Source: Sphingomonas sp.
GTDB lineage: Bacteria; Pseudomonadota; Alphaproteobacteria; Sphingomonadales; Sphingomonadaceae
NCBI GenBank assembly: GCA_021732445.1
Contig: JAKFUZ010000001.1
Coordinates: 62,001-126,000 of the forward strand
DNA: 64,000 bases
Direction of reading: 5' to 3'
The notes below the pieces were generated by a model. The model had not been told where the DNA came from. It did no database searches and was given only the letters and a program-made list of their open reading frames with translations. The position numbers and the translations under genes were made by a program. The stretch's first letter is position 1; each line of letters opens with the position of its first letter. Below are positions 25,467-33,667 of this stretch, piece by piece.

Positions 25467-25526
25467 GCGCCCTAAATGGGGCCGCGCGCTGCGGCTTTGC
25501 AACAAATTCGTTTGCGCTGGCGAAAT

Positions 25527-25841
25527 TTAGCTGCGCGCGCTGGTGTTGCACTTGGCGAGCGTCGCCTCGTCAAAGGCGGTGCCCTTGACCGCAAAGGCGC
25601 TGAGCGTGCCGACGCGCTGCGCGATCATCTGACACATGACGATGTCGCGCTGGGTCGCCTCGCGGGCGGAGCACACGCCGTTAGCGCATTTCCACAAATT
25701 GCCGGAGGTGATGACGCTGGCCTTGGTGGGCGCGGCGACGGGCGTCGTGCTGTAATATGGGCCGGACTGCGCGTGCGCGGTGGCGCCAAGCAGCATGATC
25801 GAGGTGGTAAGGGCCGCAGCGAGGGAGAGAAAGCGGGTCAT
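25527..25841 (-). CDS. CC_3452 family secreted protein
   Basis: This 104-residue protein has a signal peptide (MTRFLSLAAALTTSIMLLGATAHA, cleavage after residue 24). A small domain follows with the CC_3452 features: LWKCANGVCSA, then a cysteine in VMCQMIAQRVGTLSAFAVKGTAFDEATLAKC. The four cysteines probably form two disulfides in the periplasm. Function is unknown; the family is widespread in Caulobacter and sphingomonads. It is divergent from the HxlR gene and 60 bp upstream of rsh. Confidence 0.85.
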   Translation of the reverse strand: MTRFLSLAAALTTSIMLLGATAHAQSGPYYSTTPVAAPTKASVITSGNLWKCANGVCSAREATQRDIVMCQMIAQRVGTLSAFAVKGTAFDEATLAKCNTSARS

Positions 25842-25881
25842 GAGATGCTCCGTTCAGTCGGTGTGGTTGGGGAGGACGTAA

Positions 25882-25929
25882 TTTCAGTTGCGAATCACTA
25901 CTTATCAAACTAGGTTTTCAGTTGCAACT
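25882..25929. promoter_or_regulatory. Repeated TTTCAGTTGC motif and palindrome upstream of the HxlR gene
   Basis: TTTCAGTTGC occurs twice (25882-25891 and 25916-25925), 34 bp apart, and the second copy runs into the 10-bp palindrome AGTTGCAACT (25920-25929). CTAG-centred repeats follow to 25940. HxlR-type regulators often bind such short dyads in their own promoters; operator function is inferred. Confidence 0.45.
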
Positions 25930-25984
25930 AGAAACTAGTATTTCGTTCCCATGGGGGCAAAAATGCGGTAGCGAGGCAGACTCA

Positions 25985-26479
25985 ATGACCGAAAAGCTGC
26001 GAGAGGATCTTCGAGAACTGGCCGAGTGCAGCCTTCCGGCGGCGCTTGAGGCGATGGGCGAGCGCTGGTCGTTCCTCATCCTGCGCGCCGCGTTCAACGG
26101 CCTGCTGCATTTCGAGGAGTTTCTGTCGGAGCTTGGCATTGCCCGCAACATTCTCGCCAACCGGCTTGGTCGGCTGGTCGAGCACGGCATTTTGAAGCGC
26201 GACGCATTGCCCGAAGACCGTCGCAAGATTGAATATCGCCTGACCGAAAAGGGCATGGCGCTGCTCCCGACAATGCTTGCCCTGCGGCAATGGGGCGAGC
26301 GCTGGGAAACGGGCTTTCCGGCAAGCCCGGTGCTGGTAGATGCGCGTGACCGGCGGCCCATCGCGCCGATTGATGTTCGCGCATGGGATGGGCGGGTGCT
26401 GACCAAGATGGACTTGCTCTGGGCGCTGCCCGAGCATGTGAATTACGGCGAAATACCGGCGGCGGCGGCCGCCGAATAG
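25985..26479 (+). CDS. HxlR family transcriptional regulator
   Basis: This 164-residue winged-helix protein has the HxlR core over residues 13-105: CSLPAALEAMGERWSFLILR, GLLHFEEFLSELGIARNILANRLGRLVEHGIL and RRKIEYRLTEKGMALLPTMLAL. The ATG at 25985 begins the conserved part; the reading frame upstream runs through the repeated operator-like region and is unlikely to be coding. The protein probably represses itself or the divergent CC_3452 gene. The C-terminal 50 residues resemble no effector domain I can name. Confidence 0.9.
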   Translation: MTEKLREDLRELAECSLPAALEAMGERWSFLILRAAFNGLLHFEEFLSELGIARNILANRLGRLVEHGILKRDALPEDRRKIEYRLTEKGMALLPTMLALRQWGERWETGFPASPVLVDARDRRPIAPIDVRAWDGRVLTKMDLLWALPEHVNYGEIPAAAAAE

Positions 26480-26488
26480 GCTAAAGCC

Positions 26489-26914
26489 TCAGCGCTCGCC
26501 GAGTTTTTCCAGCGCAGAGCGAACCTGGCCCGTGATGGGCAGCGGCCGGCCGGTTGCCATGTCGACATGCACGATGACCATGTCGATGGCGCAGTTGAGC
26601 GCGCCGGTTGCGGCGTTGCATAGCTCGAATCGCTGGGTCAGGCTGGTGGTGCCAAGCCGCGCGATGCGGACATAGGCGACGACCTCATCACCCATGCGGA
26701 ACGGGCTGAGATAGTCTATTTCGGTGCGGCGCACATGAAATTCGGCCTCGGTCCAGACGGCCCCGAGCGCGCGCATGCCGCTCCACCGCCAGAACTCTTC
26801 CACCGCATGATCGGCATATTCAAGATAGCGCGAGTTGAACACGATCCGCTGCGCATCAATCTCGGCATAGCGCACCGCAAAGCGGGTTGAGAAGGCAAAG
26901 CCCGGGCGGGTCAT
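26489..26914 (-). CDS. Acyl-CoA thioesterase (4HBT hotdog fold)
   Basis: The 141-residue protein has the 4-hydroxybenzoyl-CoA thioesterase pattern: FAVRYAEIDAQRIVFNSRYLEYADHAVEEF (with the active-site Asp and the helix), then DYLSPFRMGDEVVAYVRI and RFELCNAATGAL. It should hydrolyse an acyl-CoA in the cytoplasm. It is convergent with the HxlR gene, with only 9 bp between the stops, so transcripts must terminate there or overlap. Confidence 0.88.
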   Translation of the reverse strand: MTRPGFAFSTRFAVRYAEIDAQRIVFNSRYLEYADHAVEEFWRWSGMRALGAVWTEAEFHVRRTEIDYLSPFRMGDEVVAYVRIARLGTTSLTQRFELCNAATGALNCAIDMVIVHVDMATGRPLPITGQVRSALEKLGER

Positions 26915-26959
26915 CGTCGCGGCCCTAAGCTCCCGCGGCCCCCCGCGTCAATCACGGCG

Positions 26960-27733
26960 TCAGGTCAGCAGCTTGATGCCGACCACCGCCAGCGTCGCTG
27001 CCAGCACCGGCACCAGCACCCTTTCGGAGACGCGCGTCGCAATCAGGCTGCCGACGATAATGCCCGGAATCGAGCCTGCCAGCAGCGACAGCAGCAGCGC
27101 GAAATCAACCGAACCCAGCAGCCAGTGCCCCATGCCCGCCACCAGCGTCAGCGGCACGGCATGGGCAATGTCGGAGCCGACCAGCCGTGCGACCGGCACC
27201 TTGGGGTATAGCACCAACAGCGCCGTCATCCCCAGCGCCCCTGCGCCTACCGAGCTGAGCGACACGAGCACGCCGAGCGCGATGCCGAGGATGACCGTCA
27301 GCCCGCCGATCCGCCGGTGCGTTGTCCCGGCAAAGGCCGGCGCCAGCCGCGCGACGATCTGCCGGCGGAAAAATACCGATACCGATGTCAGGATGAGCGC
27401 GACGCCAAGCAGCGCGCCCAGCGCGGCACTGCTCTCCTTGGCGTTATAATGCATCGCCCATAGCAGCAGCAGCGTGAGAATGGCCGCAGGCACGCTCCCC
27501 GTGCCCAGCAGCCGCACCACCCGCCAGTCGACCGTGCCGTGTCGGCCATGCACCATGGTGCCAACGGTTTTGGTGGCCGACGCATAGAGCAGGTCGGTGC
27601 CAACCGCGGTGGCCGGGTGGAAGCCGAAGGCGAGTACCAATATCGGCGTCATCAGCGATCCGCCGCCAACCCCTGTCAGCCCGACGAGAATGCCAACGAA
27701 CACCCCGGCAAGCGAATAGAGCGGTTCGATCAT
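26960..27733 (-). CDS. TauE/SafE family sulfite or organic-anion exporter
   Basis: The 257-residue membrane protein has about seven hydrophobic segments and the family repeats FVGILVGLTGVGGGSLMTPILVLAFGFHPATAVGTDLLYAS and LVSLSSVGAGALGMTALLVLYP, followed by LVGSDIAHAVPLTL. Members export sulfite, sulfonates or related anions. There are no linked sulfur genes, so the substrate is unknown. It lies 31 bp downstream of the aminotransferase gene on the same strand and may share its transcript. Confidence 0.88.
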   Translation of the reverse strand: MIEPLYSLAGVFVGILVGLTGVGGGSLMTPILVLAFGFHPATAVGTDLLYASATKTVGTMVHGRHGTVDWRVVRLLGTGSVPAAILTLLLLWAMHYNAKESSAALGALLGVALILTSVSVFFRRQIVARLAPAFAGTTHRRIGGLTVILGIALGVLVSLSSVGAGALGMTALLVLYPKVPVARLVGSDIAHAVPLTLVAGMGHWLLGSVDFALLLSLLAGSIPGIIVGSLIATRVSERVLVPVLAATLAVVGIKLLT

Positions 27734-27764
27734 CGCACCCGCCGCAGGGCCGCTGCCGGCGCCG

Positions 27765-28973
27765 TCACAGCGACTGTCGCCCGCCGGCGTTGACGCCCAT
27801 CGACTGGAGATAGCGCTTCACATTGCGCGCGGCCTGGCGCAGGCGCTGTTCGTTTTCGACCATGGCGATGCGCACGAAACCCTCTCCATTTTCGCCATAG
27901 CCCACGCCGGGGGCCACGGCGACCTGCGCATGGGCGAGCAATTGTTTGGCGAACTCAAGGCTGCCTAAATGGGCAACCGCCGGCGGCAGCGGCGCCCATG
28001 CAAACATCGAGGCGGGGGGCGCGGGAATATCCCACCCGGCGCGGCCAAAACTTTCGACCAGAACGTCGCGACGATGGTGGTAAAGCGCGCGGTTCTTCTC
28101 GACAATATCCTGCGGCCCGTTCAGCGCGGCGCAGGCGGCTGCCTGAATGGGGGTGAAGGCGCCGTAATCGAGATAGGATTTGACTCGCGTCATCGCGGCG
28201 ATCAGGCGGGGATTGCCCACCGCAAAGCCGATCCGCCAGCCGGCCATCGAATAGGTCTTGCTGAGCGAGGTGAACTCAATGGCCACATCCTTGGCGCCGG
28301 CTACCTGCAGGATCGACGGCGTCGGCTTGCCATCAAAATACAGCTCGGAATAGGCAAGGTCCGAAATGATCCAGACATCGTTCGCGCGGGCCCATGCGAC
28401 GAGTCTCTCATAAAAGGCCAGATCAACGGTTTCCGCCGTCGGGTTGGACGGATAGTTCACGACAAGGATTGACGGGCGCGGCACGGTAAAGCTCATCGCG
28501 CGCTCCAGCGCTTCCCAATACCGGGCGTCGGGGGTGGTCGGCACCGCGCGGATGGTGGCGCCGGCAATGATGAAGCCAAAGGTGTGAATGGGGTAGCTGG
28601 GGTTGGGCGCCAGCACGACATCACCCGGCGCGGTGATCGCAGTGGCAAGGCTCGCCAGCCCCTCCTTGGAGCCCATGGTGACGACGACTTCGGTTTCGGG
28701 GTCAAGCTCCACCCCAAAACGCCGGCCATAATAATTCGCCTGGGCGCGCCTGAGGCCGGGAATGCCCCTGGAGGCCGAATAGCCATGCGCATCGGGCTTG
28801 GCCGCCACTTCGCACAATTTGTCGATAACATGCGGCGGCGGCGGCAAATCGGGGTTGCCCATGCCCAGATCGATAATGTCTTCGCCGCCTGCCCGCGCCT
28901 GGGCCCGCATCGCGTTCACTTCGGCAATGACATAGGGCGGCAGGCGTTTCATGCGGTAAAATTCGTCGGACAT
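27765..28973 (-). CDS. Alanine/LL-DAP-type aminotransferase (AlaC-like)
   Basis: This 402-residue class I aminotransferase uses PLP in the cytoplasm. Visible features are IIDLGMGNPDLPPP, HGYSASRGIPGLRRA, TMGSKEGLASLATAI, LVVNYPSNPTAETV (PLP-contacting Asn), ISDLAYSELYFDG (Asp and Tyr), and the Schiff-base lysine in EFTSLSKTYSMAGWRIGF. The closest family appears to be AlaC, which makes alanine from pyruvate and glutamate. Length and motifs are complete; the amino donor is not proven by sequence. Confidence 0.88.
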   Translation of the reverse strand: MSDEFYRMKRLPPYVIAEVNAMRAQARAGGEDIIDLGMGNPDLPPPPHVIDKLCEVAAKPDAHGYSASRGIPGLRRAQANYYGRRFGVELDPETEVVVTMGSKEGLASLATAITAPGDVVLAPNPSYPIHTFGFIIAGATIRAVPTTPDARYWEALERAMSFTVPRPSILVVNYPSNPTAETVDLAFYERLVAWARANDVWIISDLAYSELYFDGKPTPSILQVAGAKDVAIEFTSLSKTYSMAGWRIGFAVGNPRLIAAMTRVKSYLDYGAFTPIQAAACAALNGPQDIVEKNRALYHHRRDVLVESFGRAGWDIPAPPASMFAWAPLPPAVAHLGSLEFAKQLLAHAQVAVAPGVGYGENGEGFVRIAMVENEQRLRQAARNVKRYLQSMGVNAGGRQSL

Positions 28974-29030
28974 GGTCGAGGCGCCTTCTTTCAGCTATCG
29001 GCGATGGGCAATATCGTCCCGTTCATAGGG

Positions 29031-29052
29031 CATTTCCGCGCAGGCGGGAATG
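29031..29052. repeat. REP-like palindrome
   Basis: CATTTCCGC (29031-29039) and GCGGGAATG (29044-29052) form a 9-bp stem with one T-G pair around a GCAG loop. This CATTCCCGC-GCAG-GCGGGAATG pattern is a typical short repetitive extragenic palindrome of alphaproteobacteria. It sits in the gap between the divergent aminotransferase and phaC genes. Confidence 0.6.
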
Positions 29053-29101
29053 ACGCAACCACGGTGCAGCGTTAGCGTGTGCCAAACAACAGGAATCGAG
29101 G

Positions 29102-30862
29102 ATGCCGATGGCCGATACCGCCGCCCCGCCGCTGCCCGAGCACAGCCTGCCCCCGCTCCCCAGCCTTGAAGACATGCAGCACTGGACATGGGTGATGGGC
29201 CGTGCGCAGCAAATGATGCTGGAGGCCGGGCTGCAAACCCTGCAGGAAAAGCCGGCACTGCCCATCATCCCCGGCTTCACTGATCAGGCGACTATCGCCC
29301 GCGCGCACGATTTCTGGGCCGACAGCATGAAGCTGTGGCAGCGCTTCCTGACGCCGGGTACCGCCGAACCCTTTGCCGAGACGCCCGAACAGGCACGCGA
29401 CAAGCGCTTTGCCGCGCCGCAGTGGCGCGACAATCCGGTGTTTGACTGGATGCGGCAAAGCTATTTCATCGTCGCCGACCATTTGCAGCGCGGCGTGGAG
29501 TCGCTTGACGGGGTTGACGACAAGCAGCGCGAACAGATCCGCTTTCTCGCGCGCAACATGGTCGAGGCGATGAGCCCCAGCAATTTCCCCGCAACCAACC
29601 CGCTCGTGCTGAAGAAAACCATCGAAACCGGCGGTGACAATCTGTTGCAGGGGTTGCAGCGGATGCTGGCGGACATCGGCAAGGGCCAGCTCACCCATAC
29701 CGCCTCTGAGGCGTTCGACATCGGCCGCAACCTGGCCACCACGCCCGGCAAGGTGGTTAAACGCACCCCGCTTTACGAATTGATTCAATACAGCCCCGCG
29801 ACAGACTCGGTGCTAAGCGTGCCGCTCGTCATTTTTCCGCCCTGGATTAACCGTTTCTACATTCTCGATCTGTCCGCCGAAAAAAGTTTCATCAAATGGG
29901 CGGTGGATCAGGGCATCACGGTCTTCATCGCCTCTTGGAAATCCGCCGATTCGTCGATGAAGGACGTTGTGTGGGACGATTATGTCGAACGCGGCCAGAT
30001 CGACGCCATCGACACGGTGCGCGCGTTGCTGGGCGTGGAGGCAGTCCACACCATTGGCTATTGCGTGGCGGGCACCACCCTTGCCGCCACGCTAGCGGTG
30101 CTGGCCGCGCGCGGGCAGGCCGACAAGGTCAAATCCGCCACTTTCTTCACCGCGCAGGTTGATTTTGAACGCGCGGGCGAGCTGCTGAACTTTGTCGATG
30201 ACGAGCAAATGGCGCTTATTGAGCAGGTGTCGCCCGACGGCTTTCTCGACGGGCGGTTCATGGCCGCAACCTTCAACCTGCTGCGCGGGCGCGACCTCAT
30301 CTGGAATTATGTGACCAACAATTATCTGTTGGGGAATGATTATGCGCCGTTTGACCTGCTCCACTGGAACGGGGACACGACAAACCTGCCAGTGAAGTGG
30401 CACCTCAGCTATCTGCGCGACCTGTACCGGGACAACCGGCTGGTCGTGCCAGGCTCGCTTGCGATCGGTGGCACGCCGATTGATCTCACCCGGGTCGTGA
30501 CGCCGGCCTATATCCAGGCGGGCCGCGAGGATCATATCGCGCCGGCCGAGAGCGTGTGGCGGCTGACCGATCATTTGCGCGGGCCGGTGCGCTTTGTGCT
30601 GGCCGGCTCGGGGCACATCGCAGGCGTCGTCAACCCGCCGGCCGCTGGCAAATATCAATATTGGACCAATGAAGCCCCGGCCGCCTCGCTGGCCGCGTTT
30701 GTGGAAGGCGCAACCGAAACCAAGGGAAGCTGGTGGCCGGATTGGCTCGCGTGGCTGCGCCAGCAAGACGGTGCAATAGTCCCTGCCAGTGGCGCGCGCG
30801 TGCCTGGCGCCGGGATGCTTGCAGCGCTGGAGCCAGCACCGGGCAGCTATGTACGAACATAG
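29102..30862 (+). CDS. phaC: Class I poly(R)-hydroxyalkanoic acid synthase
   Basis: PhaC polymerises (R)-3-hydroxyacyl-CoA into storage polyester on the surface of granules. The 586-residue length fits class I enzymes. The lipase-like box HTIGYCVAGTTLA carries the nucleophilic Cys in GxCxG form; FFTAQVDFERAGELL, PFDLLHWNGDTTNLP, the catalytic-Asp segment YIQAGREDHIAP and the His in VLAGSGHIAGVVNPP are all present. An AGGA site precedes the ATG. The phasin gene follows 124 bp downstream with its own promoter-like sequence. The monomer-supplying phaB is 16 kb away. Confidence 0.96.
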   Translation: MPMADTAAPPLPEHSLPPLPSLEDMQHWTWVMGRAQQMMLEAGLQTLQEKPALPIIPGFTDQATIARAHDFWADSMKLWQRFLTPGTAEPFAETPEQARDKRFAAPQWRDNPVFDWMRQSYFIVADHLQRGVESLDGVDDKQREQIRFLARNMVEAMSPSNFPATNPLVLKKTIETGGDNLLQGLQRMLADIGKGQLTHTASEAFDIGRNLATTPGKVVKRTPLYELIQYSPATDSVLSVPLVIFPPWINRFYILDLSAEKSFIKWAVDQGITVFIASWKSADSSMKDVVWDDYVERGQIDAIDTVRALLGVEAVHTIGYCVAGTTLAATLAVLAARGQADKVKSATFFTAQVDFERAGELLNFVDDEQMALIEQVSPDGFLDGRFMAATFNLLRGRDLIWNYVTNNYLLGNDYAPFDLLHWNGDTTNLPVKWHLSYLRDLYRDNRLVVPGSLAIGGTPIDLTRVVTPAYIQAGREDHIAPAESVWRLTDHLRGPVRFVLAGSGHIAGVVNPPAAGKYQYWTNEAPAASLAAFVEGATETKGSWWPDWLAWLRQQDGAIVPASGARVPGAGMLAALEPAPGSYVRT

Positions 30863-30907
30863 AACTTATTCTATATCAGCGACTTGATGGCATATCTTAC
30901 GCCTATG

Positions 30908-30955
30908 TTGCAGCGCACAAAAAGTGCTTGCAATTCGGTTTACGCCGTTTATATT
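30908..30955 (+). promoter_or_regulatory. Phasin promoter with TTGC-rich dyad (candidate PhaR site)
   Basis: TTGCAA (30928-30933) and TATATT (30950-30955) with a 16-bp spacer form a good sigma-70 promoter. Overlapping it is a nested dyad: TTGCA (30908-30912) with TGCAA (30929-30933), and GCAC (30915-30918) with GTGC (30924-30927). Downstream there are two CTGCAG words before the start codon. TGC/GCA-rich dyads are what the PHA-sensing repressor PhaR is known to bind at phasin genes; PhaR itself is not in the window. Confidence 0.5.
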
Positions 30956-30986
30956 GCACTGCAGCAACTGACTGCAGGACACACCC

Positions 30987-31778
30987 ATGGCCACCACGCC
31001 GAAAACCATTGCCAAGCCCGCCGCCGCCAAACCGGCTGATCCCGCCGCCACGGCTGCCAAGCCTGCCGCGCCCAAGGCCACCGCGCCGGTCACGCCCGCA
31101 AAAAAAGTGGCCGCCAAGCCGGTTGTGGCGCAATCGCCCGCCGCGCCAGCAAAAGCGGCGCCAGTTGCGGTGCCTGAGTTCGTTGCTGTCCAGGCGCCGG
31201 CCAAAGCGTCCGCCCCGGTCGAAGCGCCTGCTCCGGTGCAGCCAGCCGCTGTGGCCGCTGCACCCGCACCCGTTCAAAAACCTGCCCCGGCGCCTGCAGT
31301 TGCAGCGGCGGACCCCACCCCAGCAAAGGAAGTGACTATCATGGAAACCACCCTCAAGAATGCCGCTGAAAAGACCCAGACCATGTTCGCTGACATGAAC
31401 GAGCGTGCCAAGGGCGCGATGGAAAAGGGCACCAAGCTGTTTGCCGACATGAACGAGTTCAACAAGGGCAATGTCGAAGCGCTCGTCGAATCGTCGAAGA
31501 TTGCCGCAAAGGGCATCGAAACGATGGGCCAGGACGCCGCGGACTATACCCGCAAGTCGTTCGAGGGCATGACCAGCGTCCTCAAGAGCCTCTCGGGCGT
31601 CAAGTCGCCGACCGAATTCATGAAGCTGCAGAGCGACTATGTGCGCCAGCAGTTCGATACGATGGTCGCCGAATCGTCGAAGACGACCGAAGCGGTGCTC
31701 AAGCTTGCCGGTGAAATCGCCCAGCCGATTTCGAACCGCGTCGCGGTTGCCGTGGAAAAGATCAAGATTGCGGCATAA
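30987..31778 (+). CDS. Phasin with Ala/Pro/Lys-rich N-terminal extension
   Basis: Phasins coat PHA granules. The granule-associated domain is in residues 119-263, starting METTLKNAAEKTQTMFADMN and containing the amphipathic repeats GTKLFADMNEFNKGNVEAL, ASKIAAKGIE-like helices and SPTEFMKLQSDYVRQQFDTM. Residues 1-118 are a low-complexity Ala/Pro/Lys tract of a kind seen in sphingomonad phasins and resembling PhaF-type DNA-binding tails. The ATG at 30987 has an AGGA site. An internal in-frame ATG at 31341 also has a strong ribosome site and would produce the ordinary 145-residue phasin. A strong terminator follows. Confidence 0.9.
   Translation: MATTPKTIAKPAAAKPADPAATAAKPAAPKATAPVTPAKKVAAKPVVAQSPAAPAKAAPVAVPEFVAVQAPAKASAPVEAPAPVQPAAVAAAPAPVQKPAPAPAVAAADPTPAKEVTIMETTLKNAAEKTQTMFADMNERAKGAMEKGTKLFADMNEFNKGNVEALVESSKIAAKGIETMGQDAADYTRKSFEGMTSVLKSLSGVKSPTEFMKLQSDYVRQQFDTMVAESSKTTEAVLKLAGEIAQPISNRVAVAVEKIKIAA
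31325..31343 (+). promoter_or_regulatory. Internal ribosome binding site and start within the phasin gene
   Basis: AAAGGAAGTG followed by ACTATC and an in-frame ATG (31341-31343) lies exactly where the conserved phasin domain begins. The spacing and AAGGAAG match are better than at the upstream start, so a short isoform of 145 residues is plausible. Confidence 0.5.
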
Positions 31779-31808
31779 GCCGGCATCCTGATCGCGCGAG
31801 CGATGGAT

Positions 31809-31846
31809 AAAAAAAGGGCGGTTGCCAGCCGGCAGCCGCCTTTTTT
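31809..31846. terminator. Rho-independent terminator after the phasin gene
   Basis: A run of seven A is followed by GGGCGGTTGCC, a 4-nt loop, GGCAGCCGCC and six T. The stem is about ten pairs with one G-T pair, extended by A-T pairing. With A and T runs on both sides it could act in both directions. Confidence 0.85.
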
Positions 31847-31931
31847 ATTGGCCTTTTTCGAAGCCCGGGCGCCCGCAATCGGCAGCTACCCTCTTGCCCT
31901 TGGCCACCCGCATGCCATATTTTCGGCAGCC

Positions 31932-32288
31932 ATGATGATGACCCTGACATATCCATGCGCCACGGCTGGCGCGCCAGGCGATGAGGAGGACGGCACCGGG
32001 CTCGGTGTCGCCACGCGGACCCGCACCCGCACCAAACAGCCGACCCCTTACCGGGTGCTGATGCTGAACGACGATTACACGCCAATGGAGTTCGTGGTTT
32101 ATTGCCTCCAGAATTTTTTCCGCATGAGCATCGAGGAAGCAACCCGGGTGATGCTGCATGTCCACCAAAAGGGCGTGGGCGTGTGCGGCGTGTTTACTTA
32201 TGAAGTGGCGGAAACCAAGGTTTCTCAGGTGATGGATTTTGCCCGGCAGAACCAGCACCCGCTCCAGTGCACGCTGGAAAAGGCGTGA
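31932..32288 (+). CDS. clpS: ATP-dependent Clp protease adaptor ClpS
   Basis: ClpS delivers N-degron substrates to ClpAP. The 118-residue protein has a variable N-terminal tail followed by the conserved domain [24 protein letters not shown], with the N-degron pocket residues (NDD and the T-P-M-E-F-V helix), [25 protein letters not shown] and a C-terminal [11 protein letters not shown]. Three ATGs in a row (31932, 31935 and 31938) blur the start. A possible promoter (TTGCCC-16-CATATT, 31894-31921) lies just before. The stop overlaps the GTG of the following SDR gene. clpA is not in the window. Confidence 0.93.
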   Translation: MMMTLTYPCATAGAPGDEEDGTGLGVATRTRTRTKQPTPYRVLMLNDDYTPMEFVVYCLQNFFRMSIEEATRVMLHVHQKGVGVCGVFTYEVAETKVSQVMDFARQNQHPLQCTLEKA

Positions 32289-33025
32289 CGGCGGCCGCAC
32301 GACCCGCGGCCCTTGTCATTGGTGCAGGCGATGCGACGGGCGGCGCGATTGCCCGGGCGTTTGCGCGAGAAGGGCTGGTGGCCTGCGTCAACCGCCGCCC
32401 GCGCCACGCCGAAGCACTTGAAGCGCTGGCCCGGTCGATCCGCGACGACGGCGGCGAGGCACGCGCCTTTCCCGCCGATGCCCGCGACGAGGGCGACATG
32501 GCGCGCGTCGTCGACACGGTCGAACGCGAGGTTGGCCCGATCACGGTTGCGGTGTTCAACATCGGCGCCAATGTGCGCTTCAACGTTACCGATACGACCG
32601 CGCAGGTCTATCGGAAGGTGTGGGAAATGGCGGCCTTTGCGGGCTTTTTGATGGGCCACGAAGTCGCCAAGCGCATGGCGGCGCGCGAGGCGGGCACGAT
32701 TATTTTCACTGGGGCCACCGCCAGCCTGCGCGGTGGTGCCGGATTTTCGGCGTTTGCCGGCGCCAAGGCCGCGTTGCGGATGCTTGCCCAGTCGATGGCG
32801 CGCGAGCTGGGGCCGCGCAATATTCATGTCGCGCATGTCGTGATCGACGGTGGTATCGACACCGAGTTCGTGCGCGGCCTGCGCCCCGATTTTGACGCGC
32901 TGAAGGCCAGCGACGGCGTGCTGTCGCCCGATGCGATTGCGCAGAATTATGTGATGCTCCACCGCCAGTCGCGTAGCGCCTGGACCCACGAGCTTGACCT
33001 TCGCCCCTGGATGGAGCCTTTCTGA
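32285..33025 (+). CDS. SDR family oxidoreductase
   Basis: The 246-residue short-chain dehydrogenase has an N-terminal cofactor motif ([18 protein letters not shown], a GxGxxxGxGxA variant), DARDEGD, FNIGANV in place of the usual NNAG, and a [23 protein letters not shown] helix in which the usual catalytic YxxxK reads FxxxK (Phe in place of Tyr). The GTG start overlaps the clpS stop (GTGA). Because the standard Tyr seems to be replaced, it may be an atypical or non-catalytic member. The next gene begins 2 bp downstream, so the pair is probably an operon. Confidence 0.85.
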   Translation: MTAAARPAALVIGAGDATGGAIARAFAREGLVACVNRRPRHAEALEALARSIRDDGGEARAFPADARDEGDMARVVDTVEREVGPITVAVFNIGANVRFNVTDTTAQVYRKVWEMAAFAGFLMGHEVAKRMAAREAGTIIFTGATASLRGGAGFSAFAGAKAALRMLAQSMARELGPRNIHVAHVVIDGGIDTEFVRGLRPDFDALKASDGVLSPDAIAQNYVMLHRQSRSAWTHELDLRPWMEPF

Positions 33026-33027
33026 CG

Positions 33028-33630
33028 ATGGCACAATCGTTTGAGTTCCTGTTCGACGTCGCCGGGCCTAATGCCTATCTCACGCACCGGGTGCTGCCAA
33101 AATTCTGCGCGGAGACGGGTGCTGCGGCCGTTTATGTTCCGATTTTGCTGGGCGCGGTGTTCAAAGCGACCGGCAACCGGGCGCCGATGGTGCGCTATGC
33201 CGATGCGCCCGCCAGGCGCGATTATGAAATGCTGGAGTTTCGCCGCTTCATCGCGGCCAATGGCCTGGTCCAGTTCAAGATGAACCCCCACTTCCCGGTC
33301 AATTCGCTGCTGGTGATGCGCGCAGTGGTCGCTGCCGGTCGGATGGGGCTGGGCGCCGAGGCGATCGAGGCGATGATGGCGGCAATGTGGGAGCAGGGCG
33401 CCAAGCTCGATGAGCCGGACATTTGCCGGGCGGCGCTTGAGGGCGCGGGGCTCGACGGCGCCGCGATCATGGCGCTGGCCGGCGAGGAGGGCGTGAAGGC
33501 TGAACTTGTCGCCAATACCGATGCCGCGGTCGCGCGCGGCGTGTTCGGCGTACCGACCTTTTTTGTCGGTGGCGACATGTTCTGGGGCAAGGAGCGCCTG
33601 CCCCAATTGGCCGGCGCGCTGGCGGCATAG
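33028..33630 (+). CDS. 2-hydroxychromene-2-carboxylate isomerase/DsbA family protein
   Basis: The 200-residue protein is a kappa-class GST-like (DsbA-fold) member with FEFLFDVAGPNAYLTHRVLP at the N-terminus, VYVPILLGAVFKATGNRAP, NPHFPVNSLLVMR, and the C-terminal VFGVPTFFVGGDMFWGKERLPQL (cis-Pro loop VPTF). It lacks a CxxC motif, as isomerases of this family do. HCCA isomerase takes part in naphthalene breakdown, but many members, including this one with no such genes nearby, are of unknown substrate. It is co-directional with the SDR gene. Confidence 0.88.
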   Translation: MAQSFEFLFDVAGPNAYLTHRVLPKFCAETGAAAVYVPILLGAVFKATGNRAPMVRYADAPARRDYEMLEFRRFIAANGLVQFKMNPHFPVNSLLVMRAVVAAGRMGLGAEAIEAMMAAMWEQGAKLDEPDICRAALEGAGLDGAAIMALAGEEGVKAELVANTDAAVARGVFGVPTFFVGGDMFWGKERLPQLAGALAA

Positions 33631-33667
33631 CCCTTGCTCCGGCCCGGCTAGGCGCTAGACACACTCC

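Noticed and set aside
30733..31335. Pro/Arg-rich open frame spanning the phaC end and phasin start
   Set aside because: It is a shadow of the Ala/Pro/Lys tract of the phasin in another frame.
30987..31340. The Ala/Pro/Lys tract considered as a separate histone-H1-like gene
   Set aside because: It is in frame and continuous with the phasin domain, so it is kept as an extension of the same gene.
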